NCBI RefSeq assembly: GCF_023100805.1
Contig: NZ_CP095855.1
Coordinates: forward strand, 5,311,001 to 5,375,000
Direction of reading: 5' to 3'
From: Chitinophaga filiformis
GTDB lineage: Bacteria > Bacteroidota > Bacteroidia > Chitinophagales > Chitinophagaceae
DNA length: 64,000 bases
Shown: in pieces, positions 18,285 to 28,235 of the stretch
How positions within the stretch are numbered: the stretch's first letter is position 1
Layout of the letters: every line of letters starts with the position of its first letter
Notes under the pieces: generated by a model
Database searches by the model: none
What the model was told of the DNA's origin: nothing
What the model saw: only the letters and a program-made list of their open reading frames with translations
Translations under genes and position numbers: made by a program

Positions 18285-19874
18285 TTAGCCAATTGCGGTT
18301 AACGAAAACAATTTCAACTCCTTAGGAGTGATAATAACTATATTCTCCTTGTTCTGACTGACAACTAAACGAGAGATTTCTGCCTTCAACGAAACGGTTT
18401 CTACAGCTGTAATCTTTTGCTCTTGTTTGTTGACAAAGAGCAGTGATTTACCCTTACCCACAATCATCAGATCAGCATTCACAAATACTACATAGCTAAA
18501 GCTATACTTTGAAGGAAAGCGTGAAATATCAACTTCCCACAGTCGCCGGAGTAAACCATTTTCATAGCTGAAATACGATAGCCTATTGATATATGTTACA
18601 GCCATTTCGTTATCATAAATATCAACCGTCCGGGAGAAATTCCCCCGACGTTTGAAAAAAGTCAGTATGTATTTGACTTCCAGATCGTCTGTAAGTTCAT
18701 ATAGATCATCAAAAATCTGATGGTTATAGCTAACGAATGAGATCAGGTTGCCCTGTTGATTGATGACAGGCCTGATGATCCCGTTTTTAGATTTTTTGCT
18801 GCTGATCTTTTGAAAGTCTTCAGCCAGGAAAGTTATTGTCCAGTTGGAAGAACTGCAGACATAGATATTCTTTGAAGGCAGGTAAGTGATCTGATCCAGG
18901 TCCAATCCTTCCTCCAGTGTTATGGTTTTGATCAATTTGAAACTTGTTATATCGATGACCAGCATTCTCTTACCAGCCGTGGGAAGAATGAGGTGCCCGT
19001 TCTTGTCGAACGTAAAATTTCTCAGGGTAGGCGCATCGATTTCAATTACCTGATCAACTACTAATTGCTGCAGGTGCTTTACATATCTTACCAATTTTGA
19101 TTTTTTAGTAAGTGCTATGAACCAATTGGGGTTGAAATCGCATTGTTTCAAAAAATAAGTCTCTTCAAACAAATATTTTTCTGCATTAACAGTTGTAATT
19201 GCATTGTCGATCAAGTCGGCATAATGAAGTTCAAAATGACTGAGCATCTTTTTCCTATAACCCTGCCTGGCTAACACATAAGGCGTTCTTCTGCTGCTGT
19301 CCTTCGTCCAACGGCAACCATGCTGATATGCAAAATCGAAAACCGCCGGCCGTTCATTCCAGGCCAGCCTATGTAATAATGTACTTTGGTGTTCATCACT
19401 GCCATTGAGATCAACACCGTGCTTTATGTACACTTCCAGACAAGCAACAGATGAACAGGCAAAATATTGCGGGTGTGCTGCATTGATGGTTGCTCCGCTT
19501 GTTAACAGCAGGTCTACAATATCCAGCCTATCTCTTCCTGTAGCTACATGTAAGGCCTCGTGACCTATAGTCGCACCATGGGCAAGGAGTAGTTGGGCTA
19601 TTTCATAATTAGTCGCCCAGCATAATGCCGTATACACACCACTTCCTACCGCATTTATGTCTGCGCCCTTTTCAATTAAATATTTTACCATTTCAACATT
19701 GCCGCTTTCTGAAGCAATGTGTAAAGGGGTATTGTCTGACCAGCCCTTCAAATGAACTTCTCCGGGATTTTTCAGAAGATACGGCTTTGCTTCTTCATTC
19801 CTGTGCTCCTTAATCAACGTGAAAATCTCAGGTGTCAGGCTGTGATCCTGCTGATAAATGTTCTTATGGATCAA
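18285..19874 (-). CDS. Ankyrin-repeat protein with C-terminal propeller-like region
   Basis: The 529-aa protein has no signal peptide. Residues 30-210 form four to five ankyrin repeats (DNTPLHIASESGNVEMVKYL, VYTALCWATNYEIAQLLL, HEALHVATGRDRLDIVDLLL, STLLHRLAWNERPAVFDF). Residues 260-529 are beta-rich with recurring blades (FTFDKNGHLILPTAGKRMLV, ITYLPSKNIYVCSSSNWTITF), like a WD/YVTN propeller. Both halves bind proteins. Ankyrin proteins are often immunity-like partners in polymorphic toxin loci, but here that is only a suggestion from its neighbourhood. Confidence 0.8.
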   Translation of the reverse strand: MIHKNIYQQDHSLTPEIFTLIKEHRNEEAKPYLLKNPGEVHLKGWSDNTPLHIASESGNVEMVKYLIEKGADINAVGSGVYTALCWATNYEIAQLLLAHGATIGHEALHVATGRDRLDIVDLLLTSGATINAAHPQYFACSSVACLEVYIKHGVDLNGSDEHQSTLLHRLAWNERPAVFDFAYQHGCRWTKDSSRRTPYVLARQGYRKKMLSHFELHYADLIDNAITTVNAEKYLFEETYFLKQCDFNPNWFIALTKKSKLVRYVKHLQQLVVDQVIEIDAPTLRNFTFDKNGHLILPTAGKRMLVIDITSFKLIKTITLEEGLDLDQITYLPSKNIYVCSSSNWTITFLAEDFQKISSKKSKNGIIRPVINQQGNLISFVSYNHQIFDDLYELTDDLEVKYILTFFKRRGNFSRTVDIYDNEMAVTYINRLSYFSYENGLLRRLWEVDISRFPSKYSFSYVVFVNADLMIVGKGKSLLFVNKQEQKITAVETVSLKAEISRLVVSQNKENIVIITPKELKLFSLTAIG

Positions 19875-20157
19875 AATAATAAACTAAAGTTGTCACTGAA
19901 TAAAAGGCAAGCCGCTGCATCATACAGCGCATGCCTTTCATTTCTGATTTTCCGGACCATTCTGGCTCGCGCAATAAAGGTCTCCCCTCTGGCTTTCTCT
20001 TTTGTGGAGCGCTTCAGATTGTAATTTTGTCAGGTCCCAATGCCTGCTAAATATATAAAGCAACTTAGTTTCATTGCCTTTAAATATTGGTATTAACATT
20101 GACAGACGTTTCAAAATTACAGCGATTCTGCCATCTCTCCGGCGAAGGATAGTATGC

Positions 20158-22398
20158 TTATCCTGCCAGCTGCTTAAGCGCGTAGGCATCGTGCGGTATA
20201 CCGAATTCGTCAAACACTTCTTTACGATTAAGAAAGCCGGGGTCTTTTATAACCTCGTCGGCGGCTACCAGCAGTGCCTTTCTCCTGGCAGGTGTGATCT
20301 CCCGGAGCGCAGCTGGTTCCGGGAACAATACATCAAAGATCACCCTGAAGTAAGTGATTCTTGACAATATATCAACGGTAGGCAATTTATCTATTACCGG
20401 ACCAATATTCTGCTCAAGTACTTCAGGTTTGGCTTTGCTTAATATCTCCCAAATGTAACGCTGTACGTCTCCATCTCTGGTATAAGGCACCATATCGCCA
20501 AAGTCGTGATAGATGGACTGATGATCGGCTAGTCTCAGCAACAGCTCGGTCAGCCAGTTATCCTGCGCCTTGTCTTTTGTTAATGCGACCAGGTAAGCAG
20601 ACATAATAAAGCGGAGGAAAATATTGGTTTCTCCGTCGAATGCTGCTGATAAGGTGGCGATGAGCTTATCACTTTGCCTTTTGAGTAAATAGTAATAGCA
20701 CAATGAATACAGGGCATAACCTCGACCGGAACTGCTTTTGGCAGTATTATGCCACTCCCGGACCAGGTATTGTTCGACGTCTTCCTTTCCGGTAAATACG
20801 AGGATGTAGGTCGCTTTCCTCGCCTGGCCCGCATCATCTCCATTGGCCAGCTGCATGAGTTGCGGGATGACAGCCGCAATGGCATTGAGCATTTCATTGT
20901 ACAGTTCCTGGTCATCAGTGATATAATACAATCCCAGTACTTCATAAATATGTTGGATCAGGCGCAGCTGGATAACCTGGGAGTGGGTGTATAATGGCGC
21001 CATCTTCGCAAGTATCTCAGTCACTTTATAGGTAGATTCATATACGCTGTTCTGATGCTCTATTTCCATCCAGATCTTACCTTGGCTGAGTTCCACGACG
21101 GCTTCATCTTCAGAGAGCATACCATTGATGACAGATGGCAAATTGGCGCCACCGCCAAATGCTGTGTCAATCTCTTTCCAGTCTACCTTATCCAGTTCTG
21201 CCCGGAGTGCAGGAGGTACAGGCAAAGACTTCAGCTTTCTTTCTACCAGCTGTCTCTGGTATCTTTCCTCAAACTTTTCCAGTATCGCATCCCAGTCTGT
21301 TTGCGTCCGCTCATTGTCATAATCACCCAGGGAAGGCATAAACGTATCCAGATGCTTCAGCCGGTAGTCGTCGTCATGATTTGATACATGGATCTGCTGC
21401 ACCAGCTGCCCCCTGGTATCGTAGCGGTTCCAGACGCCTGTACCTTCGCCAAGGGAAGTAAAATCGATCACCAGGGTGCCGTCTTCGAGATAATACTTTG
21501 ATTCCATTACTGCATCTCCGACCTCACCGGTCCGAATACCTTCGCACACCAGCTTGTCATTATAGTATCTGCGTCTGTGGGTATCAGACAGCTTTTCATC
21601 ACGTATGGAATAAAGCAATTTCCCCTTATCATCATAGTAACGATATGTGCGCTCTTTATCATTGTTCTTATAGATGGTCTGACTTTGCATCAGCGGCGGA
21701 TTCACATTCCTGTGATAATAGGTGCTGACAAGGCCCTGGTTGTTATACACTTTCGACCTGCTGAGCAATCCGTTGTTATACTGATGTTCCTCCAATGCCT
21801 TACCTGTTGTATCATAGATCCTTGTTATGACAGGTTTCCCATTCAGGTCCCATTCGAAATATTCGCCGATATAAGCACCGATACGAATATCGACCTGTCC
21901 CATCACCCATGCGGTAGCGGAATGCATATTTGATACAAAGTGAGCACGTAGGGGTACATTGGCAGGACGTTCAGGCACAGGGTCGCCATCGGAGCTTACC
22001 GGGTTATTGTTCCTGTCGAAATAGCGCTGGGATTCGTAGATCCCTTCTTCGATATAGTCGAATTCCGCCATCCACACGTTCGGCGCTTTGTCCGCACCAC
22101 CTGCGGGAAACGGTTCATTGGTAGGGTTGTCGCTTTTAATGTGGCGGGATACGCCCAGGAATTTGCTGCCGCCATACCAGTCAGCTTCTTCGCCCAGCGT
22201 ACCATCGGGGTGGAAGCGTTGAACGTGGTAAGGAGGCGTACCATTGCCATATTCAACGGTGATCCAGCGATATCCCTCCGGATGCCAGGTTGTCCAAAGC
22301 CCTATTTTATGTCCGTCTGCATTTTTGTCGCCAAGTTTCCAGTTGCCGTCTTCCTCATAGAATATTGCGCCCGCTGGTATGTGTTGGGGTCTTTCCAT
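20158..22398 (-). CDS. MORN-type repeat protein with helical C-terminal domain shared with a second locus
   Basis: The 746-aa cytoplasmic protein has MORN_2/YwqK-like repeats in residues 1-340 (GHKIGLWTTWHPEGYRWITV, YYDDKGKLLYSIRDEKLS, YYLEDGTLVIDFTSLGEGTG). Residues about 390-746 are a helical repeat domain. The start of that domain (PVPPALRAELDKVDWKEIDT through LPSVINGMLSEDE) clearly resembles the 272-aa protein at 44.4-45.2 kb (PVIPDYLQIELNKTDWRQLQ through LPANINGLLTGDD), so this is a mobile domain with varied N-terminal partners. YwqK-type proteins in Bacillus are antitoxins, so an immunity role is possible but unproven. It lies about 80 bases downstream of the WG gene. Confidence 0.8.
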   Translation of the reverse strand: MERPQHIPAGAIFYEEDGNWKLGDKNADGHKIGLWTTWHPEGYRWITVEYGNGTPPYHVQRFHPDGTLGEEADWYGGSKFLGVSRHIKSDNPTNEPFPAGGADKAPNVWMAEFDYIEEGIYESQRYFDRNNNPVSSDGDPVPERPANVPLRAHFVSNMHSATAWVMGQVDIRIGAYIGEYFEWDLNGKPVITRIYDTTGKALEEHQYNNGLLSRSKVYNNQGLVSTYYHRNVNPPLMQSQTIYKNNDKERTYRYYDDKGKLLYSIRDEKLSDTHRRRYYNDKLVCEGIRTGEVGDAVMESKYYLEDGTLVIDFTSLGEGTGVWNRYDTRGQLVQQIHVSNHDDDYRLKHLDTFMPSLGDYDNERTQTDWDAILEKFEERYQRQLVERKLKSLPVPPALRAELDKVDWKEIDTAFGGGANLPSVINGMLSEDEAVVELSQGKIWMEIEHQNSVYESTYKVTEILAKMAPLYTHSQVIQLRLIQHIYEVLGLYYITDDQELYNEMLNAIAAVIPQLMQLANGDDAGQARKATYILVFTGKEDVEQYLVREWHNTAKSSSGRGYALYSLCYYYLLKRQSDKLIATLSAAFDGETNIFLRFIMSAYLVALTKDKAQDNWLTELLLRLADHQSIYHDFGDMVPYTRDGDVQRYIWEILSKAKPEVLEQNIGPVIDKLPTVDILSRITYFRVIFDVLFPEPAALREITPARRKALLVAADEVIKDPGFLNRKEVFDEFGIPHDAYALKQLAG

Positions 22399-22478
22399 TT
22401 GTATAGGTTATGTTGGGTTTAAAATTACAGTGCATTTTTATCACTATGATGTCAATATTTTGTTGCGCCGAAATAGCT

Positions 22479-24476
22479 TTAATTAATTGATTGTCCTGTT
22501 CTCGACAATTTACTATTTCCAGATCCCCGGATAATGCCACCATCCAGAGAGATTTGCCCGAATTTCAATGGAACGATTACCTCATTCTCCCGGTTCACGA
22601 CTCCCCACAACTCACCATCCTTTGTCACTTTAAACAGTCCATTGCCTAAAAGCTCGCACTCCTTATAAGCAGTACCAAACAGTAATGTGCCATCTGTTGT
22701 AATATAACCTTTTTGCACGTCATCAAAATTATATACGGCCAACCCTGTTGCGACATCAAAAGCACCCACATATTCGAATATCGGGGGGATCACTGTTTCT
22801 CCTTTACTGTTGATATAGCCATATTTTCCCCCATAGACCATCGTCCTGAACATATCATTACAATTGGCAGGTTCAATAGCCTGCCAGTGTGAATCGTTAG
22901 CCACCGTAGTACCATTGGATAAAACGAAGTAGCCTTTACCATCCGGGAGCAACAAATGACTGAGATCTTTGTCCAGGTTGATATAATTATCAAAGATGCT
23001 GTAAGTATTACCTTCTATCTTAAACTGTTGGATATGGCCATCGCAGCTATACAAGGTTGAGGTAGACCTGCTATTGCCCTGCCCGAAATCAGTTGCAATA
23101 AAACTTCGCATTTCCGGACCATAAAAAATGCGGGAATACACCTTATTCGGAATAGGCTTAAAATTAGCATCCAACAAGCTTTCTCCGTTCTGCAGGGTCA
23201 CTTCATACGCATTGCCACCACATAATTCAGATTTCCGGATGCTTCGGTAAGGCAGCCCGCTTTTTATCACCCTGAAATCCCGCTTGCTTACCAGGTCTGA
23301 CAGCACCGCGTCTTTTGTCTCAACAGTGGCCAGTATCAAGGTATCGCTTGCTGCTGATATCCTGGTATATTTAAACGGCAGCAGTACCTTCCCATGTATA
23401 TCTATAATACCGCTTTTGCCATCTGTTCTGGTAGCTGCTATCAAACCACTATCGATAAAACTGATCTCTTTGTAGGTGGGTTGTATGGCCCATTTGCCTT
23501 TCGCGTTTATGACGCCCCAAAGGTCTTCCTGATTTACCTGTACGGAAGCCAGTCCCAGACCGTTCTTCTCAAAACCATAAATACTCCGGAATTTTGTATT
23601 AGTGAGCAGCTGACCGTTAAAATTGAACAGGTATTTGAATCCCTCACGATCCTGTGTGATAGCTAGTTGTTGATCTGCATCCAGGATTTCAATATAATAC
23701 GAATCTTCGCAAAACAGGCGTCTTTTTGCTTTCACGTCAATGATGTTACCTGCAATATACCAGTAGCGGGTTGACAGGATAAGGGGGTCAATACCCTCGA
23801 TCCCCCCAATCCATAAGGTATCCCTGAGGTTTTGGCTCAGGTAAAAAGAGGAGCCTTCCTGCCCATACACCTTATAATAATGCTGCCCTTTCGTACTAAA
23901 TAGTTTGATGCGGGAATAACCAGGCTTAATGATCTCTTTTTGTAAAGCATCGGCCACCCCATAACCCTTTGCCGTTTGTACAATAAAGGTATGGATGCCC
24001 GTAGGCTCGATGGAATAATAATCTTTGCTGAACAGTTTTTTACCATCCTGCGAATAGTAATTACACCACTCCCCGCCATAGCCGACAAATCCGTTTTTGC
24101 CATCTGATACTATAGACACGAAGGAAGCAGGAATGATCACCTTCCCAGCTGCGGTTTTAAGCCCATACCGGCCCTTTTCAGAGAAAAGGATGTTACCATT
24201 GCCCAGGGTGATAACGGGCGGCTGATAACGATGTGTAGCTGCCTTAAAAAACGGCTGTGCGTGGGTCATGATATCAGTCAGCGCTACGGGGGCCTTTTTT
24301 TCCGGAGAAAATGGAGGATTAAATTCGACCGTACTTTCCACTTGCTCGCTATAACTTATGCGGGACAATGCACATCCACCGGGAGTCAGTTTTAAAACCT
24401 GGTAGACGGTTGTTATTTGTGCAAATGCCGTAGCGGAAAGCACGCAGAGGTATAGTGCCAAAATGGATGTTCTCAT
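22479..24476 (-). CDS. Secreted WG-repeat protein
   Basis: The 665-aa protein has a signal peptide (1 to about 20, SATAFAQ). It contains about ten WG/KWG beta-repeats with the pattern 'kyGyin.kGe.vip..f..v..F', for example KYGYINSKGETVIPPIFEYV, LWGVINAKGKWAIQPTYKEI, KSGIIDIHGKVLLPFKYTRI and LWGVVNRENEVIVPLKFGQI. Such repeats form periplasmic or surface beta-solenoids of unknown role. It is divergent from the DUF4157 gene. A weak -7 match (TAACTTTA, minus strand, 24495-24502) precedes it. Confidence 0.85.
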   Translation of the reverse strand: MRTSILALYLCVLSATAFAQITTVYQVLKLTPGGCALSRISYSEQVESTVEFNPPFSPEKKAPVALTDIMTHAQPFFKAATHRYQPPVITLGNGNILFSEKGRYGLKTAAGKVIIPASFVSIVSDGKNGFVGYGGEWCNYYSQDGKKLFSKDYYSIEPTGIHTFIVQTAKGYGVADALQKEIIKPGYSRIKLFSTKGQHYYKVYGQEGSSFYLSQNLRDTLWIGGIEGIDPLILSTRYWYIAGNIIDVKAKRRLFCEDSYYIEILDADQQLAITQDREGFKYLFNFNGQLLTNTKFRSIYGFEKNGLGLASVQVNQEDLWGVINAKGKWAIQPTYKEISFIDSGLIAATRTDGKSGIIDIHGKVLLPFKYTRISAASDTLILATVETKDAVLSDLVSKRDFRVIKSGLPYRSIRKSELCGGNAYEVTLQNGESLLDANFKPIPNKVYSRIFYGPEMRSFIATDFGQGNSRSTSTLYSCDGHIQQFKIEGNTYSIFDNYINLDKDLSHLLLPDGKGYFVLSNGTTVANDSHWQAIEPANCNDMFRTMVYGGKYGYINSKGETVIPPIFEYVGAFDVATGLAVYNFDDVQKGYITTDGTLLFGTAYKECELLGNGLFKVTKDGELWGVVNRENEVIVPLKFGQISLDGGIIRGSGNSKLSRTGQSIN

Positions 24477-24689
24477 AGGTATATATATGATATGTAAAGT
24501 TACATTACGTTTTCCATAATATTTAAAATTTGGAAATTTAGAAATAATACTTTTCCGGCTAAACGAGCTGCACGCCAGGTATACCAGATTTCAAGACCTG
24601 AATTTGTCCGCATAGGGTACACAGCTACTTTGGAAAACTCCTCTTCAGGAATATGCCCTATATTAAGGAGTATACCTTTATAGTTTGTT

Positions 24690-26651
24690 ATGAAACATGA
24701 ACACAATCCAGGGCAGGCCAATCAGGCTGTCAGCCAGGCAATAGCCAACAGTCATGGTCTTTCAGGCGTTTCCCAACCTGCAGTGATGTCGATCCAGAAA
24801 GCAACAGCCGATAAACAAACTGAACAGGAAGCACTCAGCGAACTGTCAGACGAGCATTTAACACCCGCCTCCAAATCATTCATAGATCCATATGTCAACA
24901 AAAATGCTGTCCCGGCATCACCCGATATTCAACCATTCCAGTTAAAGAACAATAACACTGGCATGCCGGATCATTTAAAGTCGGGTCTCGAAAATCTTTC
25001 CGGTTATGATCTTTCACATGTTAACGTACATTTTAACTCTTCCAGGCCGGCACAACTGAATGCATTAGCGTATGCACAGGGTAGCGATATACACCTTGGG
25101 CCCGGCCAGGAGAAACATCTTCCACATGAAGGCTGGCATGTTGTGCAACAAATGCAGGGAAGAGTGGCGGCTACCAAACAACTAAAAACAGGCGTTCCCG
25201 TTAATGATAATGAAGGCCTGGAAAGGGAAGCGGATAGGATGGGTGACATTGCGAATGCAAAAAATACTACCACTGCGCCAAAGATGCTTAAATCGGCCTC
25301 CGCCGGTCAGGTGGTGCAGCGACTGGTTGGCTTCGAAATTGAAACACATATCAGGCTAACACCCGGTGAACGCGAACGGGCTTTGCAAAAAGACAAAGTT
25401 CTTTTAACCGGTATGGGCTGGACGCTGACAGTAGAAAAACAAAAAGGTGGTGAAGCTGTTGAATTTAAAATAAGGGCGGTAGGCGATCAGTCAGATCCAA
25501 GCCTGCTCGAAGACACAATGACCAGCCTTGAAATATTCGCCACCAGGCTTGAAGGGTTGAAAGAACCAATTACACTGGGCGAGCTGGGAAAACGGACAGG
25601 CTTTGCTTACGACGAAACATTTTCCGAAACCAGGCTCATTCCCAGTGAGGATATGACAGGTATGCCCCAGATGACTGCAGGCATTTCACTGGAAAGAATA
25701 ACGAACCTCTTACAGGATATGACCAAAGAGGGAACGCAGTTGTTTGGCGGGCCCGGTGGCGGTGAAGTCGCCGAAAATGTCCGTGCAGGCATCAGTAGTT
25801 CACTTGTTGGCATACTTGAAGGACTAACAGGATTCCCGAAAAGTTACCAGGGTTTCATTTCATTACTGGTAAGCTACCTGCACGGCACCAGGAACATGGT
25901 GCCCTCCTATTTTAAGGCGGCCGTTGCAGCGCTTAGCCGCGCCGACCTGGGGAAATTCATGGAAGTTCCCGAGATCAGGGAGAGGCGGGATCTGATATTG
26001 AAAGATGTCCTCCTCTATGCAAAAGCCAAGGGTAGCGACAAAGTATTTCCACATGGTATTAAAGAAAAGGAAGAAGTTGTGGATGCGCCAATTACCATTG
26101 AATTTTGGGTTAACAGCATCATATCCGGAAACGATGCGCTGGCCTGGAGCCCGCAAATGAACCAGGAAAACAGGGAATTTGAAATGGAACCGGTGGGACC
26201 TCGCAATGTTACCGGTGTACCGCTTGAAATACGCTCCTTGCAGAAAGGTATACCCGTTGCAGGATGGAAGCCGTACATACTTCATCTGTTCAGTTATGTA
26301 TCGAAATTAAACACCTCTTCTCCCCAGGCATATGAAGAACTTGAGACCGAAACACTGCTGCCGCCGCCTAAACTTCCCGTAGTGCATGTACAACCCATCG
26401 ACCATCTGAGCAATATAGCCAAAATGGAAAAGGCGCTTGCAATAGCAACGGAAAAACGAGATATACACAAACGTTCATGGACAACGAACAAGCTGGTTGA
26501 ATTTATTAAAAAGACCATTTTCGACTATAAGGTCGATATGAAGGGCAACGATTTTAAAGAGAGTTCCGCGAGATGGAGTGTATACGCGTGTAACAAATTC
26601 GTAGAAGACATGGATACTGCCATTGCAGAAGAAGAGCTGCAAAAGATCTGA
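24690..26651 (+). CDS. DUF4157 (eCIS-core) protein with putative effector C-terminus
   Basis: The 653-aa protein has no signal peptide. Residues 1-90 are low complexity. The DUF4157 domain (about 92-190) has LSGYDLSHVNVHFNSSRPAQ, GSDIHLGPGQ, the zincin motif HEGWH (146-150) and a downstream EREADRMG that can supply the third ligand. DUF4157 is strongly linked to extracellular contractile injection systems and their cargo. After the linker VVQRL begins a long C-terminal region. Its first strand GFEIET (214-219) and the following VEFKI and PLEIRSL recall glutamine-synthetase-fold amidoligases; this assignment is tentative. No tube or sheath genes lie in the window, so delivery would be in trans or the gene is an orphan. 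Confidence 0.82.
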   Translation: MKHEHNPGQANQAVSQAIANSHGLSGVSQPAVMSIQKATADKQTEQEALSELSDEHLTPASKSFIDPYVNKNAVPASPDIQPFQLKNNNTGMPDHLKSGLENLSGYDLSHVNVHFNSSRPAQLNALAYAQGSDIHLGPGQEKHLPHEGWHVVQQMQGRVAATKQLKTGVPVNDNEGLEREADRMGDIANAKNTTTAPKMLKSASAGQVVQRLVGFEIETHIRLTPGERERALQKDKVLLTGMGWTLTVEKQKGGEAVEFKIRAVGDQSDPSLLEDTMTSLEIFATRLEGLKEPITLGELGKRTGFAYDETFSETRLIPSEDMTGMPQMTAGISLERITNLLQDMTKEGTQLFGGPGGGEVAENVRAGISSSLVGILEGLTGFPKSYQGFISLLVSYLHGTRNMVPSYFKAAVAALSRADLGKFMEVPEIRERRDLILKDVLLYAKAKGSDKVFPHGIKEKEEVVDAPITIEFWVNSIISGNDALAWSPQMNQENREFEMEPVGPRNVTGVPLEIRSLQKGIPVAGWKPYILHLFSYVSKLNTSSPQAYEELETETLLPPPKLPVVHVQPIDHLSNIAKMEKALAIATEKRDIHKRSWTTNKLVEFIKKTIFDYKVDMKGNDFKESSARWSVYACNKFVEDMDTAIAEEELQKI

Positions 26652-26754
26652 GTCCATTAACAACGTTGATATTCAGGGCCTGGTTTTCGGTAATGTAGAC
26701 CTATTATTGGGCGGTTGTAGCAAACAGTAAAAAAGAGCGGGCCGGGATAAAACA

Positions 26755-26788
26755 AAAAGGCAGCATGGAAAGTACCCTGCCGCCTTTT
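26755..26788 (-). terminator. Terminator of the 312-aa lipoprotein gene
   Basis: AAAAGGCAG (26755-26763) pairs, with one mismatch, with CTGCCGCCTTTT (26777-26788). It lies 13 bases past the minus-strand stop codon and could also terminate transcripts from the plus-strand DUF4157 gene. Confidence 0.55.
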
Positions 26789-26800
26789 CTACGTTCCGGA

Positions 26801-27739
26801 TTATTTTATAGTATACTCCAGCCTTACTGATGACTTTACCGACGAAACCCCACCTATGGATTCCCTATATTCATAGGTATGCAATCTGCCGTCAGGGAAA
26901 GAAGACAGCACGTGGCTGAAAGGTTGATTCATGTCATTGTATTGATAGTCTGCCGGCATGGTTGGGAAATAGTCGTTCCTTAGCCCATTCATAAAGCTAA
27001 AGTCGGTTGGGTTTAAGAATTTCTGAAAGTAGAAATCGCCCGTGACGGCAAGAAAGAAATTAGGACTCAACCTTGTTGCCAGCAAAAATAAGTAGGATCT
27101 GTCAATGTTTTCCAGTGATGCTATGCCCGGCACGGCTGTTTGCAGCCGTAAGCCCAACCTTCTGGGCAAAGCAAATGGCTGATTAAAGCCGTAATCGCAT
27201 TGGATGGAATCGATCTGGTTATCGTCCCCCCTGAAATAAGTGAGATGAGAGCCCACAGTACCTTGTGACTCCCCTACTGTAGTAATATCAGTAACATGGC
27301 CTTGTGAATTATAGGTAATGAAACAGGTATCACCAGATGTATTGCCTTTTGCGATGATGCGGTCAAGCCGCTTGTTTTCATCATAATGGAGGTAATAATT
27401 GAGATAATAGCCTCTTTTTACCCCCTCAGTGATCAGCTTTTCAATCGTGCCATCATCATTGTAATAAAACAAGGATCTGGCGGTATCGTCCTTAAAGGGC
27501 GGATTGCCTATCACTTTCTCAATCTGGCCTTTTGCATTATAATAGATGCTGTCACGGTACAGGTAGTAGTCGGTCGAGTCACTCATCCAATAATAACCAG
27601 TTGTCAGTAAATATGTTGTATCCTTCGGAATGGAGTCAACAGACGGTCGGATAACATTATCGTCCTTTTTATCACAACCAAAGAATACCACAAGGCTCGT
27701 AACAATCAATAGGGCATAGGATAACTTAAAAACTTTCAT
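26801..27739 (-). CDS. Lipoprotein with YD-like repeats
   Basis: The 312-aa protein is lipidated at about Cys22 (VVFFGC). The mature part has tandem beta-repeats related to Rhs YD units (IYYNAKGQIEKVI, FYYNDDGTIEKLI, HYDENKRLDRIIAKG, ITYNSQGHVTDITTVG), similar to DUF4595-type lipoproteins. It probably sits on the outer membrane; its function is unknown. It is the most distal gene of the Rhs-associated array. Its last 20 codons also occur as a fragment at 30156-30217, which shows that a paralogue once existed nearer the Rhs gene. Confidence 0.75.
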   Translation of the reverse strand: MKVFKLSYALLIVTSLVVFFGCDKKDDNVIRPSVDSIPKDTTYLLTTGYYWMSDSTDYYLYRDSIYYNAKGQIEKVIGNPPFKDDTARSLFYYNDDGTIEKLITEGVKRGYYLNYYLHYDENKRLDRIIAKGNTSGDTCFITYNSQGHVTDITTVGESQGTVGSHLTYFRGDDNQIDSIQCDYGFNQPFALPRRLGLRLQTAVPGIASLENIDRSYLFLLATRLSPNFFLAVTGDFYFQKFLNPTDFSFMNGLRNDYFPTMPADYQYNDMNQPFSHVLSSFPDGRLHTYEYRESIGGVSSVKSSVRLEYTIK

Positions 27740-27888
27740 TACGGGTTAAATTTTCACAAAGCTACGCCATTGGAAAACATATTTTCATTTTTTTGTATTT
27801 AATAAGTTATGTATGAGGCTTTGCCATGTTTTATGAAGGATGGGGATAAAATGAATGTCAGCATTATGATCAACGCTGTATAATTTAT

Positions 27889-27918
27889 TTACAATCAATA
27901 TCAAGATGTTGATTGTAA
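27889..27918 (-). terminator. Stem-loop downstream of the immunity-like array
   Basis: TTACAATCAA (27889-27898) and TTGATTGTAA (27909-27918) are perfect ten-base arms, flanked by A/T-rich sequence on the minus-strand exit side. It could be a terminator for the genes ending at 27988 and 28236. Confidence 0.45.
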
Positions 27919-27987
27919 TGTAGTCTTCCCCCCCGTCGATATTAATTAGTAGACGTAACTAGAGAGGGTAAGGCCACCAAGATCAGG

Positions 27988-28200
27988 TTATTTAACTGTA
28001 ACTACTGAATAGAAGCAGAGAACACTATGTCTAACCGGTGTAATAGACATAATAATTCTGTTGTCATATAACCGATAAATCAATTTTAAATTCTGATTAT
28101 CATAAAAATATCTGATTGTGACCATCTGATCTCCAGACGTCACTTTTCTCGATTTATAGTTATCCCAATAAAACCTAATATTTACAGGAATTACTCTCAT
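27988..28200 (-). CDS. Small hypothetical protein or gene fragment, 70 aa
   Basis: The 70-aa frame has a beta-strand-rich composition (VTIRYFYDNQNLKLIYRLYD) and starts 35 bases after the stop of the CxxC protein gene. No family is recognised. Given the many truncated genes around it, it may be a fragment rather than an intact gene. Confidence 0.35.
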   Translation of the reverse strand: MRVIPVNIRFYWDNYKSRKVTSGDQMVTIRYFYDNQNLKLIYRLYDNRIIMSITPVRHSVLCFYSVVTVK

Positions 28201-28235
28201 TATATTTTCGATATTCAGGCTTTCATTATCCCGCT

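Noticed and set aside
24500..24721. 73-codon minus-strand frame over the DUF4157 start
   Set aside because: It is antisense to the start of a well-supported gene and has no recognisable motif.
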